A DNA stretch of 39,367 bases from Enterovirga sp. (GTDB lineage: Bacteria > Pseudomonadota > Alphaproteobacteria > Rhizobiales > Beijerinckiaceae): contig NZ_JAQGKF010000167.1 of NCBI RefSeq assembly GCF_028290205.1, positions 1 through 39,367 on the forward strand, given 5' to 3'. This document shows positions 1-7,513 of the stretch, piece after piece. The notes beneath the pieces are model-generated. The model saw only the letters and a program-made list of their open reading frames with translations, made no database searches and had not been told where the DNA came from. Both the position numbers and the translations under genes were made by a program. Position 1 is the stretch's first letter. Each line of letters starts with the position of its first letter.

Positions 1-3000
1 CGCGCTGGTCGCGCCGATCCGGCCGTTGTCCGCCCTCCGGCCGGCGATCGCCGTCCGGCCGCGGGCCGCCGCGCCCCTCGTTGCGGCGATTCTGGCGTCC
101 GCGCGGATGCTGCTCGCGCTGGTGGCGCTGCAGCCGCCACACCTCGATGGTGGCCGGTGCGGCCAGCTCGGCGTCGGCTGCGGCGGGGCCGTCCGACACC
201 ATCACGGCCGCGCCCTCGAGCGGGGGCGACAGAGCGGCATCGCCGGTCTCGGCAGCGGCCTCGTCCGGCGTGGCCGCGAGCTCGGTTCCGTCCTCGTCCG
301 GCGCGGCATCGCCGATCTCGGCCTCGCCGGGGGCAGCGGCCACAGGCGCGTCCGGTTCCTCCTGGATGTCGGGGGCTGGCTCATCGGCCGCTGTGAGGGC
401 GCCGACCTCGACGACCTGACCTTCCGGCTCCGCCCCGTCCTCGGCCTCGTTGCGGCCCGCGGCCTCGGCCTCGGCCAGAATCTCGTCGGCGGCCGCTTCC
501 AGGGCCGAATCGACGAGCGGGCCCAGGCTGTCCGCCCCTTCGGCGTCGTCCTGGATCCCGGGCGCCGGCTCGTCCGCCGCATCGCCGGTTTCGTCGGTTG
601 GCGCGGCCGGGCCGGCCTCGGCCCCCTCGGACACGACCGGCAGCGTGCCGGGCGGCGGTGACTTCGGCGGCGTCGCAAGGAGCGGCACCGTGATGGCGGG
701 GCCCGGCCGCGCCTCGGCCGTGTAGCCGAGCGAGCGCAGCACGGCGCCGAAATCCTCGCCCGAGGTGCCGACCAGCGAGGTCATGGCCCCGGTCTGGACG
801 AAGGCGTCCCCGTCCGCCGCGCCGGGCGGCGGCTCGCCCGGGGTGACACCCGGCCGGTAGGCGATGGCGGGGCGAATCAGGTCGGCCAGCCGCTCCAGGA
901 TGTCGACGCGCAGGGCCCGCGTGGCGAAGGCCCGGAAGCCGGCCGCCCGGTAGAGGCCCTTGGCGATCTCCGGGTCCACGGCGAAGGAGGTCCGGCCCGA
1001 CCCGGCCAGATGGGCAATGTCGTCGATGCCCTTCTGGTCGAGGCCGCCGTTGCGCAGCGCCCAGAGCTGGGCCGCCAGGATGCGGGGCGCCGGCTTGATC
1101 AGGGCCGGCATGTAGACGTGGTAGGCGCCGAAGCGGACGCCCTTGGCCCGCAGCGCGGCCCGGCCCGGCTGGTCCAGGCTGCGCAGGTCCTGCGCGACGC
1201 GCGAGCGTTCGAGAACGCCGAGGTTTTCGGAGAGCTGGAAGGCGATGCCGCGGGCCAGCCCGGTGACGTCGGCCGCGGTCTCGATCTCGAGAGCCGGCCC
1301 CAGCAGCCGCACGATATAGGCCTTGAGCCACGCCTTTAGCCGGGCATCGACCTTGTCGCGCGCCGGCCCGGTGAGTTGCTCGTCGGCCAGGATCCTGAGC
1401 CCGGGCTCGTAGGTCTTGTCGCCCGGTTCCAGCCGGGCGACCGGATCGCCGGTCCACCGAAGGATGCCGTCATTGGACAGGACGAGCGAGGAATCGGGCG
1501 CCATCGCGATTCGCTCCGCGCGGGACTCGATCTCCCCGGCGAGCGCCTTGGCGGCGGCGTTGCGCAGCGCGGCTTTCGCCTCTGTTCCGTCCGCCGCCGG
1601 GTCGGGCACGAAGTGGAAGCCATGGAGGTGGCCCACATGCTGCCCCTCGACGGTCACGTCGCCGGAGGCGGTGATCTGGGCTTCCATAGTCGCGTTCTCT
1701 CTCAGGCGGCGCATCAGCACGCTCGTGCGGCGATCGACGAAGCGCTGTGCCAGCCGCTCGTGCAGTGCATCGGAGAGGCTGTCCTCTATCCGACGCGTCA
1801 CGCCCTGCCAATGCTCCGGATCCGCAAGCCAGTCGGGACGGTTCGCCACGAAGGACCACGTCCTGACATGGGCCAGGCGCTGCGACAGGGTGTCGATGTC
1901 GCCTTCGGTGCGGTCGACCATGGCGAGATGGCGCGCGAACCAATCGGCCGGCACCCGACCGGGCGGCTTCATCAGGTAGCCGTAGATGCCGCCGACGAGG
2001 TCGGCATGGCCCATCGGCGAGATGCGCCGGTAATCGGGCAGGCCGCACACCTCCCACAGCCGCTCGACCGCCGCGCGGCCCGTCGCCATCCGGGCGACGT
2101 CCCCCTCGCGGGCCAGCACGGCCAGGGTCGCCTCGTCGTCGGCGATCGGCGCGCGGGTCAGGCCCGGCTCGCGCGGCACCTCGGCGAGGCTTTGCAGCAG
2201 GGCCTGCATGCTGCGGGTGTCGAGGTCGGGATTGCGCCACTGCGCGATCTTCACCGGATCGAAGCGGTGGTTCTCGACCGCATCGATGCTGTCCGGATCG
2301 AAGGGCTGGCAGCGCCCGGTTGACCCGAAGGTGCCGTCCCGCAGGTGGCGCCCGGCCCGGCCCGCGATCTGGCCGAGCTCGGCTGCATGGAGATCCCGGA
2401 ACTGGAAGCCATCGTATTTCGTGCGGGCCGCGAAGGCGACGTGGCCGACGTCGAGATTGAGCCCCATGCCGATCGCATCCGTGGCGATCAGGTAATCGAC
2501 GTCACCGGCCTCGAACAACGCCACCTGGGCGTTGCGGGTGCGCGGCGACAGCGCGCCCAAGACAACGGCCGCGCCGCCCCGGTACCGGCGGATCAGCTCG
2601 GCGATGGCGTAGACCTCCTCGGCCGAGAAGGCGACGATGGCCGAGCGCGGCGGCAACCGGGAGATCTTCTTGTCGCCCGCGAAGGACAGGTTCGAGAGGC
2701 GCGGCCGGGTGACGACGTTGACGCCGGGAATCAGTTGCTCGACCAGCGGTCGCATCGTGCCCGAGCCGATGATCAGCGTTTCCTCGCGGCCGCGCTGGTT
2801 CAGCAGGCGATCGGTGAAGACGTGGCCGCGGTCCAGGTCTGCGGCGAGCTGGATCTCGTCGATCGCCACGAAGGCTGTGTCGAGATCGCGCGGCATCGCC
2901 TCGACGGTGGCGATCCAATAGCGGGGCCGGTCGGGCTTGATCTTCTCCTCGCCCGTGACCAGCGCCACGGCCTCGGGCCCGACCCGGGCCACCACCCGGT

Positions 3001-3160
3001 TATACACCTCGCGGGCCAGGAGCCGCAGGGGCAGCCCGATCATGCCGGAGGAATGGGCAACCAGCCGCTCGATCGCGAGATGGGTCTTGCCGGTGTTGGT
3101 CGGGCCCAGCACTGCGGTGACGCCGCGGGCGCGGAGATGGGCCGGAAGGGATCGGGGCAT
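1..3160 (-). CDS. Suv3-like DEAD/DEAH RNA/DNA helicase, C-terminus cut by window edge
   Basis: Continuous minus-strand frame from an ATG at 3160 to base 1, so about 1053 residues are visible and the stop lies outside. Superfamily 2 motifs are plain: Walker A GPTNTGKT (19-26), motif II DEIQ (101-104) and motif VI QIAGRAGRH (translated near 2345-2385). This organisation matches the Suv3/MgpS-type helicases of alphaproteobacteria, which unwind RNA or RNA/DNA duplexes using ATP; the in vivo substrate is not established here. After the helicase core and an all-helical middle part comes a low-complexity acidic Ala/Glu/Asp tail (about bases 120-700), then an Arg/Gly-rich basic end (about 1-110) that could bind nucleic acid. 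The start is set by the domain beginning directly after it; no strong ribosome binding site is visible. It lies 135 bp downstream of the DUF3108 gene on the same strand, a common pairing in this order. Confidence 0.9.
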   Translation of the reverse strand, partial: MPRSLPAHLRARGVTAVLGPTNTGKTHLAIERLVAHSSGMIGLPLRLLAREVYNRVVARVGPEAVALVTGEEKIKPDRPRYWIATVEAMPRDLDTAFVAIDEIQLAADLDRGHVFTDRLLNQRGREETLIIGSGTMRPLVEQLIPGVNVVTRPRLSNLSFAGDKKISRLPPRSAIVAFSAEEVYAIAELIRRYRGGAAVVLGALSPRTRNAQVALFEAGDVDYLIATDAIGMGLNLDVGHVAFAARTKYDGFQFRDLHAAELGQIAGRAGRHLRDGTFGSTGRCQPFDPDSIDAVENHRFDPVKIAQWRNPDLDTRSMQALLQSLAEVPREPGLTRAPIADDEATLAVLAREGDVARMATGRAAVERLWEVCGLPDYRRISPMGHADLVGGIYGYLMKPPGRVPADWFARHLAMVDRTEGDIDTLSQRLAHVRTWSFVANRPDWLADPEHWQGVTRRIEDSLSDALHERLAQRFVDRRTSVLMRRLRENATMEAQITASGDVTVEGQHVGHLHGFHFVPDPAADGTEAKAALRNAAAKALAGEIESRAERIAMAPDSSLVLSNDGILRWTGDPVARLEPGDKTYEPGLRILADEQLTGPARDKVDARLKAWLKAYIVRLLGPALEIETAADVTGLARGIAFQLSENLGVLERSRVAQDLRSLDQPGRAALRAKGVRFGAYHVYMPALIKPAPRILAAQLWALRNGGLDQKGIDDIAHLAGSGRTSFAVDPEIAKGLYRAAGFRAFATRALRVDILERLADLIRPAIAYRPGVTPGEPPPGAADGDAFVQTGAMTSLVGTSGEDFGAVLRSLGYTAEARPGPAITVPLLATPPKSPPPGTLPVVSEGAEAGPAAPTDETGDAADEPAPGIQDDAEGADSLGPLVDSALEAAADEILAEAEAAGRNEAEDGAEPEGQVVEVGALTAADEPAPDIQEEPDAPVAAAPGEAEIGDAAPDEDGTELAATPDEAAAETGDAALSPPLEGAAVMVSDGPAAADAELAAPATIEVWRLQRHQREQHPRGRQNRRNEGRGGPRPDGDRRPEGGQRPDRRDQR

Positions 3161-3272
3161 CAGCGGTCCGCTACCTGGGCGGGAGGTGCGGCCGAGGGGG
3201 GTTCGGCCGGGCTCGCCCTGATATGGGACCTCCTCGGCCAATTGCCCGGAAAATGCGCCGAGGCCCGACGTG

Positions 3273-3290
3273 GTGGGCCGCGCAGCCCAC
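3273..3290 (-). terminator. Possible weak hairpin after DUF3108 gene
   Basis: Perfect 6-bp inverted repeat GTGGGC/GCCCAC with a 6-nt loop, starting 5 nt past the stop codon of the DUF3108 gene in its direction of transcription. No T-run follows, so it is at best a weak or Rho-assisted terminator, or an mRNA-stabilising 3' hairpin ahead of the helicase gene. Confidence 0.25.
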
Positions 3291-3295
3291 GCCGG

Positions 3296-4138
3296 CTACT
3301 GAGCCGAGGCGCGACGGTTGCCCGGGTCCAGCGACCAGTTATCCGCCTCGACCACCGTGGTGCCAAGCAGGGTGGGCACCGAGATCCTGATCGGGGCCAG
3401 GAAGCGCGTTCCCTCCACCGGGGCGAGCCAGACCGAGATGTCGCGCGCCTCCTGCATGAATTTGACCGAGGCCCGGCTCGGCTTGTGACCCGCGACCGGG
3501 ATGTAGCGGGCGGAACAGACCAGCACGCTCCCGGTGAAGCCGGGTTTGCGGACCACGCGGGTCTCGACAAAGCTCAACACCACGTCGAAGCGCTGGGTGC
3601 CGTCGAACACCGGAACTGTGCGGTTGCAATTGGCGGCCTCGGTCGGCCGCGCCGGATTCGCTGCCACCGCCACCATCCCGCTCAGGGGATCGATGATGCC
3701 GCGTTTGCTCGCCTCCACCAAAGGCACCCGGTATTCGGTGTCCTCGAAAGGCGGGTTGATCTCGATCGCCGTGACGTTGCCGCCGGCGATGCCGAGCTGA
3801 ACCGTGCGCTCCTTCGAGCCCGCCCGGCCGGTTGCCGAGAACCCGCTCGAGACGAGCCGGGCGCCGGAGACCTGGCCGCGCGTGCTGGCCGCGCCCTGGC
3901 TGCCGCCGGAGAACATGCCGACCAGCCCGGTGAGCTGCCCGTTGACCCGCATGTCGTAGCGGCTGTCGTCGAACGTGCCGGAAAAGGTCGCTGTGCCGAG
4001 CTGCAGGCCGCCGAGCAGGATGCGGTAATCCACCTTCAGCCCCGCCGCCGCGGCCGGAAGGGCGAAGCCGATCAGCGCGGCGAGGACCCCGGCACGGGCG
4101 GAAAGGCGTCGAATCAGAGGCACGCCGAGTTCTCGCAC
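3296..4138 (-). CDS. DUF3108 periplasmic protein
   Basis: A 280-residue protein with an N-terminal signal peptide: basic RRLSAR, then a hydrophobic stretch ending ALPAAAAG near residue 32. The body is rich in beta-strand patterns (LKVDYRILLGGLQLGTATFS, NADN-like and conserved Gly turns), as expected for DUF3108 proteins, which are secreted and of unknown function. The family is typically one signal peptide plus one beta-rich domain of this size, so the gene looks complete. An alternative GTG start at residue 6 (VPLIRRL) would also leave the signal peptide intact. It is transcribed towards the helicase, 135 bp away, and is separated from the upstream CoA-ester lyase by only 41 bp, so the three may share transcripts. 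No function beyond an envelope location can be claimed. Confidence 0.85.
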   Translation of the reverse strand: MRELGVPLIRRLSARAGVLAALIGFALPAAAAGLKVDYRILLGGLQLGTATFSGTFDDSRYDMRVNGQLTGLVGMFSGGSQGAASTRGQVSGARLVSSGFSATGRAGSKERTVQLGIAGGNVTAIEINPPFEDTEYRVPLVEASKRGIIDPLSGMVAVAANPARPTEAANCNRTVPVFDGTQRFDVVLSFVETRVVRKPGFTGSVLVCSARYIPVAGHKPSRASVKFMQEARDISVWLAPVEGTRFLAPIRISVPTLLGTTVVEADNWSLDPGNRRASAQ

Positions 4139-4179
4139 GCGGCTGGAGCGAAATCGAGGCGGCGTCCGGCCGCTGCCGC

Positions 4180-5004
4180 TCAGCCGCGCGCTACGCGGGC
4201 CGCGTCGGCCGCCAGGATGGCCTGCGCGGCCTTGAGAATCGGCTCATCCACCATGCGGCCCTCGAAATCGATGGCGCCGGCGCCACGCGAGCGGGCGCTC
4301 TCGTAGGCGGCCACCAGCCGCCGGGCGTGGTCGATCTCGGCCGCGCTCGGGCCGAACAACTCGTTGGCGAGCGTCACCTGACGGGGCAGCAGACACATCT
4401 TGCCGTCGAAGCCGAGATCGCGCCCCGCCGCCGCGTCCCGCCGGAACTGGTCGTCGTCGCGGATCTGCACGACCACCTGGTCGATCGCCTTCACGCCAGC
4501 CGCCTTGGCTGCCAGCACCACCCGCGAGCGGGCATACAGGACCTCGTGCCCCACCGGCGTGCGGCGCGCGCCCATGTCGGCCGCGAAGTCTTCCGCGCCG
4601 AAATACACCGCTACGACCCCCGGGCAGGCCGCGATCTCGACCGCGTTCAGGACACCCCGGATCGACTCGATGCCGGCGATCACCGGCAGCCCGGCGCCCA
4701 GCGCGGCGATGTCGGCCGCACTCTCGGCCTTGGGCAGCACGAGCCCGTCGACGCCGGCGCCCCGGACGGCTGCGAGATCGGCCGGAAAGTCGGATGTTCC
4801 GACCGCATTCACCCGCACAAAGATCGGCCGGCCGCCGCGGGCGGGCCCGAGACTCTCGGCCAGCCCGCCCCGGGCGCCTTCGCGCTCCGCGGCCGGGGTG
4901 CCGTCCTCGAGATCCGGCACGAAGACGTCGGCCGGGATGGACGGGAACTTGGCCAAGTGTTCGCGCCGGTTGGCGGGTGCGAACAACAGCGAGCGCATCA
5001 GCAT
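4180..5004 (-). CDS. HpcH/HpaI-CitE family CoA-ester lyase
   Basis: A 274-residue TIM-barrel lyase of the citrate lyase beta (CitE/HpcH) family. These enzymes cleave or form C-C bonds in CoA esters such as malyl-, citramalyl- or beta-methylmalyl-CoA using Mg2+. Visible signatures are the opening MRSLLFAPANR, the VPDLEDGTP segment, GIESIRGVLNAVEIA with the metal-binding Glu, and YFGAEDFAADMGA with the metal-binding Asp. The start is placed at 5004 (MLMRSLLF) because GGAGGT lies 7 nt upstream; a longer open frame to 5142 encodes a non-family N-terminus. It is divergent from the GMC oxidoreductase gene, with a 119-bp spacer that contains a palindrome overlapping both candidate promoters. The context suggests a step in breaking down a hydroxy-acid or alcohol-derived CoA ester. 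The exact substrate cannot be read from the sequence. Confidence 0.85.
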   Translation of the reverse strand: MLMRSLLFAPANRREHLAKFPSIPADVFVPDLEDGTPAAEREGARGGLAESLGPARGGRPIFVRVNAVGTSDFPADLAAVRGAGVDGLVLPKAESAADIAALGAGLPVIAGIESIRGVLNAVEIAACPGVVAVYFGAEDFAADMGARRTPVGHEVLYARSRVVLAAKAAGVKAIDQVVVQIRDDDQFRRDAAAGRDLGFDGKMCLLPRQVTLANELFGPSAAEIDHARRLVAAYESARSRGAGAIDFEGRMVDEPILKAAQAILAADAARVARG

Positions 5005-5024
5005 TCGGCAGACCTCCGGCCGCC

Positions 5025-5094
5025 CTGTTAGGTGCCGGAATGCGCACCGGCAAGCGCATGCAGCGTTGCCGCCCGGTACAGCCCTGGTTATCCC
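5025..5094. promoter_or_regulatory. Divergent promoter pair with overlapping palindrome
   Basis: The spacer between the CoA-ester lyase and GMC genes has the inverted repeat CGGCAA-N12-TTGCCG (5048-5071). Each arm reads TTGCCG outward. On the plus strand it is followed after 17 bp by TATCCC (5089-5094). On the minus strand it is followed after 17 bp by TAACAG (5030-5025). Both are plausible though imperfect sigma-70 promoters. One dimeric regulator on the palindrome would cover both -35 boxes and co-control the two directions. No regulator gene is present in the window. Confidence 0.4.
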
Positions 5095-5123
5095 TTGTTC
5101 CGGGAAACGTCGGGACCAGTCAG

Positions 5124-6743
5124 ATGAGTGCCAGCCGAGCAACCGGCGAGGACGAGGCCGATTACGTCGTGGTCGGGGCCGGCTCCGCAGGGTGCGTGCT
5201 GGCCAGCCGGCTGACGGAAAGCGGCCGGGACCGCGTCATCGTTCTCGAGGCAGGACCTGCCGACAGAAGCCTCTGGATCCACGTCCCGCTCGGCTACGGC
5301 AAGCTGTTCTCCAACACGCGCTACAACTGGCTCTACGAGAGCGTGAAACAGCCCGAGCTGAACGATCGCGTCATCTACCAGCCCCGCGGCAAGGTGCTGG
5401 GCGGGTCTTCCTCCATCAACGGGCTCGTCTACATCCGGGGGCAGCACGAGGATTTCGACCGCTGGCGCCAGCTCGGCAATGCCGGCTGGGGCTTCGCGGA
5501 CGTGCTGCCCTATTTCCGCCGCTCGGAGGATCAGGTCCGGGGCGCAGACAGCTTTCACGGCACGGGCGGTCCGCTCTGCGTGTCGGATGCCACCGATCCG
5601 CATCCGCTCTGCGACGCCTTTATCGAGGCCTGCGCCCAGGACGGGCTGCCCCGCAACTCCGATTTCAACGGCGCTTCCCAGGAGGGCGCCGGCTACTTCC
5701 AGACCACGTCCCGGCGGGGGCGCCGCTGGAGCACGGCGGTTGGCTACCTGAGGCCGGCCCTGAGCCGCCCGAACCTGCGGGTGGTCACCGAGGCCCTGTC
5801 CACCCGCATCCTGTTCGAGGGCCGCCGCGCGGTGGGCGTCGAGTACCGGCACGGCGGCACGACCCGGCAGGTGCGGGCGCGGCGCGAGGTGATCCTGGCC
5901 GGAGGGGCGATCAACTCGCCGCAATTGCTGCAGCTCTCCGGCGTCGGGCCGGCCGGGCTGCTGGCGCAGCACGGCGTCGAGACCGTGCACGACCTGCCGG
6001 GCGTCGGCGAGAGCTTTCAGGATCACTTCCAGATGCGGATCGTGCTGCGCTGCACGCAGCCGATCACCATGAACGACGACCTCCGCACGCTCGCCGGGCG
6101 GGCCCGGGTGGGGCTGCGCTACCTGCTGCGCCGCAAGGGGCCTCTGACCATCAGCGCCGGCTACGGGGCCGCCTTCTTCCGCACGGACGAGCGCCTCGCG
6201 ACGCCGGACATCCAGGTGCATTACCTCACCCTGTCGACCGACCGGATGGGCACGCGCCTGCACGATTTTTCCGGCTTCACGGCGTCCGTCTGCCAGCTTC
6301 GGCCGGAGAGCCGCGGCAGCGTCCGGATCACGAGCCCGGACCCGACCGTTCCGCCGGCGATCGACCCTCGCTATCTGGCGGCCCGGCTGGACCGGGACAC
6401 CAACGTGGCCGGCTTCAAGCGCCTGCGGGCCATCCTGGGCAAGCCGGCTCTGGCGCCGTTCGTGGCGGGCGAGCACCTGCCCGGGCGCGAGGTGCGAAGC
6501 GACGACGAGATCTTGGATTACGGTCGCCGCACCGGCACCACCCTGTACCATCCAAGTTGCTCGTGCCGCATGGGCCAGGACGAGGGCGCGGTCGTTGACG
6601 AGCGCCTGCGCGTGCGCGGGATCGAGCGCCTGCGCGTCGTGGACGGCTCCGTGATGCCGTCCGTCGTGTCCGGCAACACCAACGCGGCCATCGTCATGAT
6701 CGGCGAGAAGGCTTCCGACATGATCAGGGAGGATGCCAGATGA
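5124..6743 (+). CDS. GMC family FAD-dependent alcohol dehydrogenase (choline dehydrogenase-like)
   Basis: A 539-residue glucose-methanol-choline oxidoreductase. The ADP-binding motif VVGAGSAGCVLASRL is at about 15-30. GMC signature 1 is seen in GKVLGGSSSINGLVYIRG and signature 2 in GGAINSPQLLQLSGVGP. The catalytic histidine is in LYHPSCSCRMG, and the partner Asn/His position in VVSGNTNAAIVMIGEKA. The family oxidises a primary alcohol to an aldehyde, passing electrons from FAD to quinone or oxygen; the choline-, alkanol- and polyol-acting branches cannot be told apart by eye. The start at 5124 gives the usual family length, while an open frame reaching back to 4794 is a GC artefact. There is no signal peptide, so a cytoplasmic or peripheral membrane place is likely. 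The stop overlaps the next gene's start (ATGA), so it is co-translated with the SDR. Confidence 0.9.
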   Translation: MSASRATGEDEADYVVVGAGSAGCVLASRLTESGRDRVIVLEAGPADRSLWIHVPLGYGKLFSNTRYNWLYESVKQPELNDRVIYQPRGKVLGGSSSINGLVYIRGQHEDFDRWRQLGNAGWGFADVLPYFRRSEDQVRGADSFHGTGGPLCVSDATDPHPLCDAFIEACAQDGLPRNSDFNGASQEGAGYFQTTSRRGRRWSTAVGYLRPALSRPNLRVVTEALSTRILFEGRRAVGVEYRHGGTTRQVRARREVILAGGAINSPQLLQLSGVGPAGLLAQHGVETVHDLPGVGESFQDHFQMRIVLRCTQPITMNDDLRTLAGRARVGLRYLLRRKGPLTISAGYGAAFFRTDERLATPDIQVHYLTLSTDRMGTRLHDFSGFTASVCQLRPESRGSVRITSPDPTVPPAIDPRYLAARLDRDTNVAGFKRLRAILGKPALAPFVAGEHLPGREVRSDDEILDYGRRTGTTLYHPSCSCRMGQDEGAVVDERLRVRGIERLRVVDGSVMPSVVSGNTNAAIVMIGEKASDMIREDAR

Positions 6744-7501
6744 CCTCGCGGCTTTTCGATCTCACCGGGCGCGTGGCGCTCGTCACGGGCGGCAATGGCG
6801 GCATCGGGCTCGGCATGGCCAAGGGGCTGGCCGAAGCCGGCGCTCGGGTTGTGATCGCCGGCCGCGACCGGGCCAAGGCCGAGACTGCGCTCGCCACGCT
6901 CGGTGACGGTGCGAGTTTCGTGGCCGTCGACATCGGTGACCAGGGCTCCTGCCAGGCCATGGTGGACGAGACGACGACCCGCTTCGGCCGCCTCGACATC
7001 CTGGTCAACAATGCCGGCATGAGCATCCGCAAGCAGCCGCAGGATTTTTCCGAAGCGGAGTGGCGGCGGGTTCTCGACGTCAACCTGTCGGGCTCGTTCT
7101 TCGCTGCCCAGGCCGCCTATCCGGCGATGAAAGCGGCCGGCGGCGGCAAGGTCATCAACATCGGCTCGATGATGTCGATCTTCGGTGCCTCCTTCGCGAC
7201 GGTCTACGCGGCCACAAAGGGCGGCGTCGTGCAGATGACCAAGGCGCTCGCCTGCGCCTGGGCACCGGACAACATCCAGGTCAACGCCGTGCTGCCGGGC
7301 TGGATCGACACCGACCTCACCCGCACGGCCCGGCAGCAAGTGGAGGGGCTGCACGACCGGGTCCTCGCCCGCACTCCGGCCGGCCGCTGGGGCGGGCCGG
7401 AGGACATGGCCGGCATCGCCGTGTTTCTGGCGAGCCCGGCCTCGGACTTCGTCACCGGCACGGCCATCCCGGTCGATGGCGGGTATTCGTCCCAGGGCTG
7501 A
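6740..7501 (+). CDS. Short-chain dehydrogenase/reductase (SDR), 3-oxoacyl/gluconate type
   Basis: A 253-residue classical SDR that reduces or oxidises a hydroxyl/carbonyl with NAD(P). Motifs in order: cofactor-binding TGGNGGIG (about 16-23), structural NNAG (LVNNAGMS), catalytic Ser in NIGSMMS, and catalytic YxxxK in VYAATKGG. The C-terminus VDGGYSSQG is the usual SDR ending (family length about 250). It most resembles the 2-deoxy-D-gluconate 3-dehydrogenase/3-oxoacyl reductase group, but the substrate is not decidable. It overlaps the GMC dehydrogenase by 4 bp (ATGA), so the two are translationally coupled and may act one after the other on the same alcohol. It converges with the GH10 gene of the polysaccharide operon, with 12 bp between the stop codons. 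Confidence 0.9.
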   Translation: MTSRLFDLTGRVALVTGGNGGIGLGMAKGLAEAGARVVIAGRDRAKAETALATLGDGASFVAVDIGDQGSCQAMVDETTTRFGRLDILVNNAGMSIRKQPQDFSEAEWRRVLDVNLSGSFFAAQAAYPAMKAAGGGKVINIGSMMSIFGASFATVYAATKGGVVQMTKALACAWAPDNIQVNAVLPGWIDTDLTRTARQQVEGLHDRVLARTPAGRWGGPEDMAGIAVFLASPASDFVTGTAIPVDGGYSSQG

Positions 7502-7513
7502 GGAGCGGGCGTG

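Noticed and set aside
4139-4179. Expected rpmB (ribosomal protein L28) gene next to DUF3108, as in some related genomes
   Set aside because: The 41-bp gap is too short and the next gene is the CoA-ester lyase; order may simply differ, and I cannot compare genomes here.
2345-4306. A 653-codon plus-strand open frame antisense to the helicase and DUF3108 genes, and similar long frames at 5088-6551 (minus) and 11414-12859 (plus)
   Set aside because: They are Arg/Gly/His-rich translations without any domain, lie opposite genes with clear motifs, and are typical GC-driven shadows.
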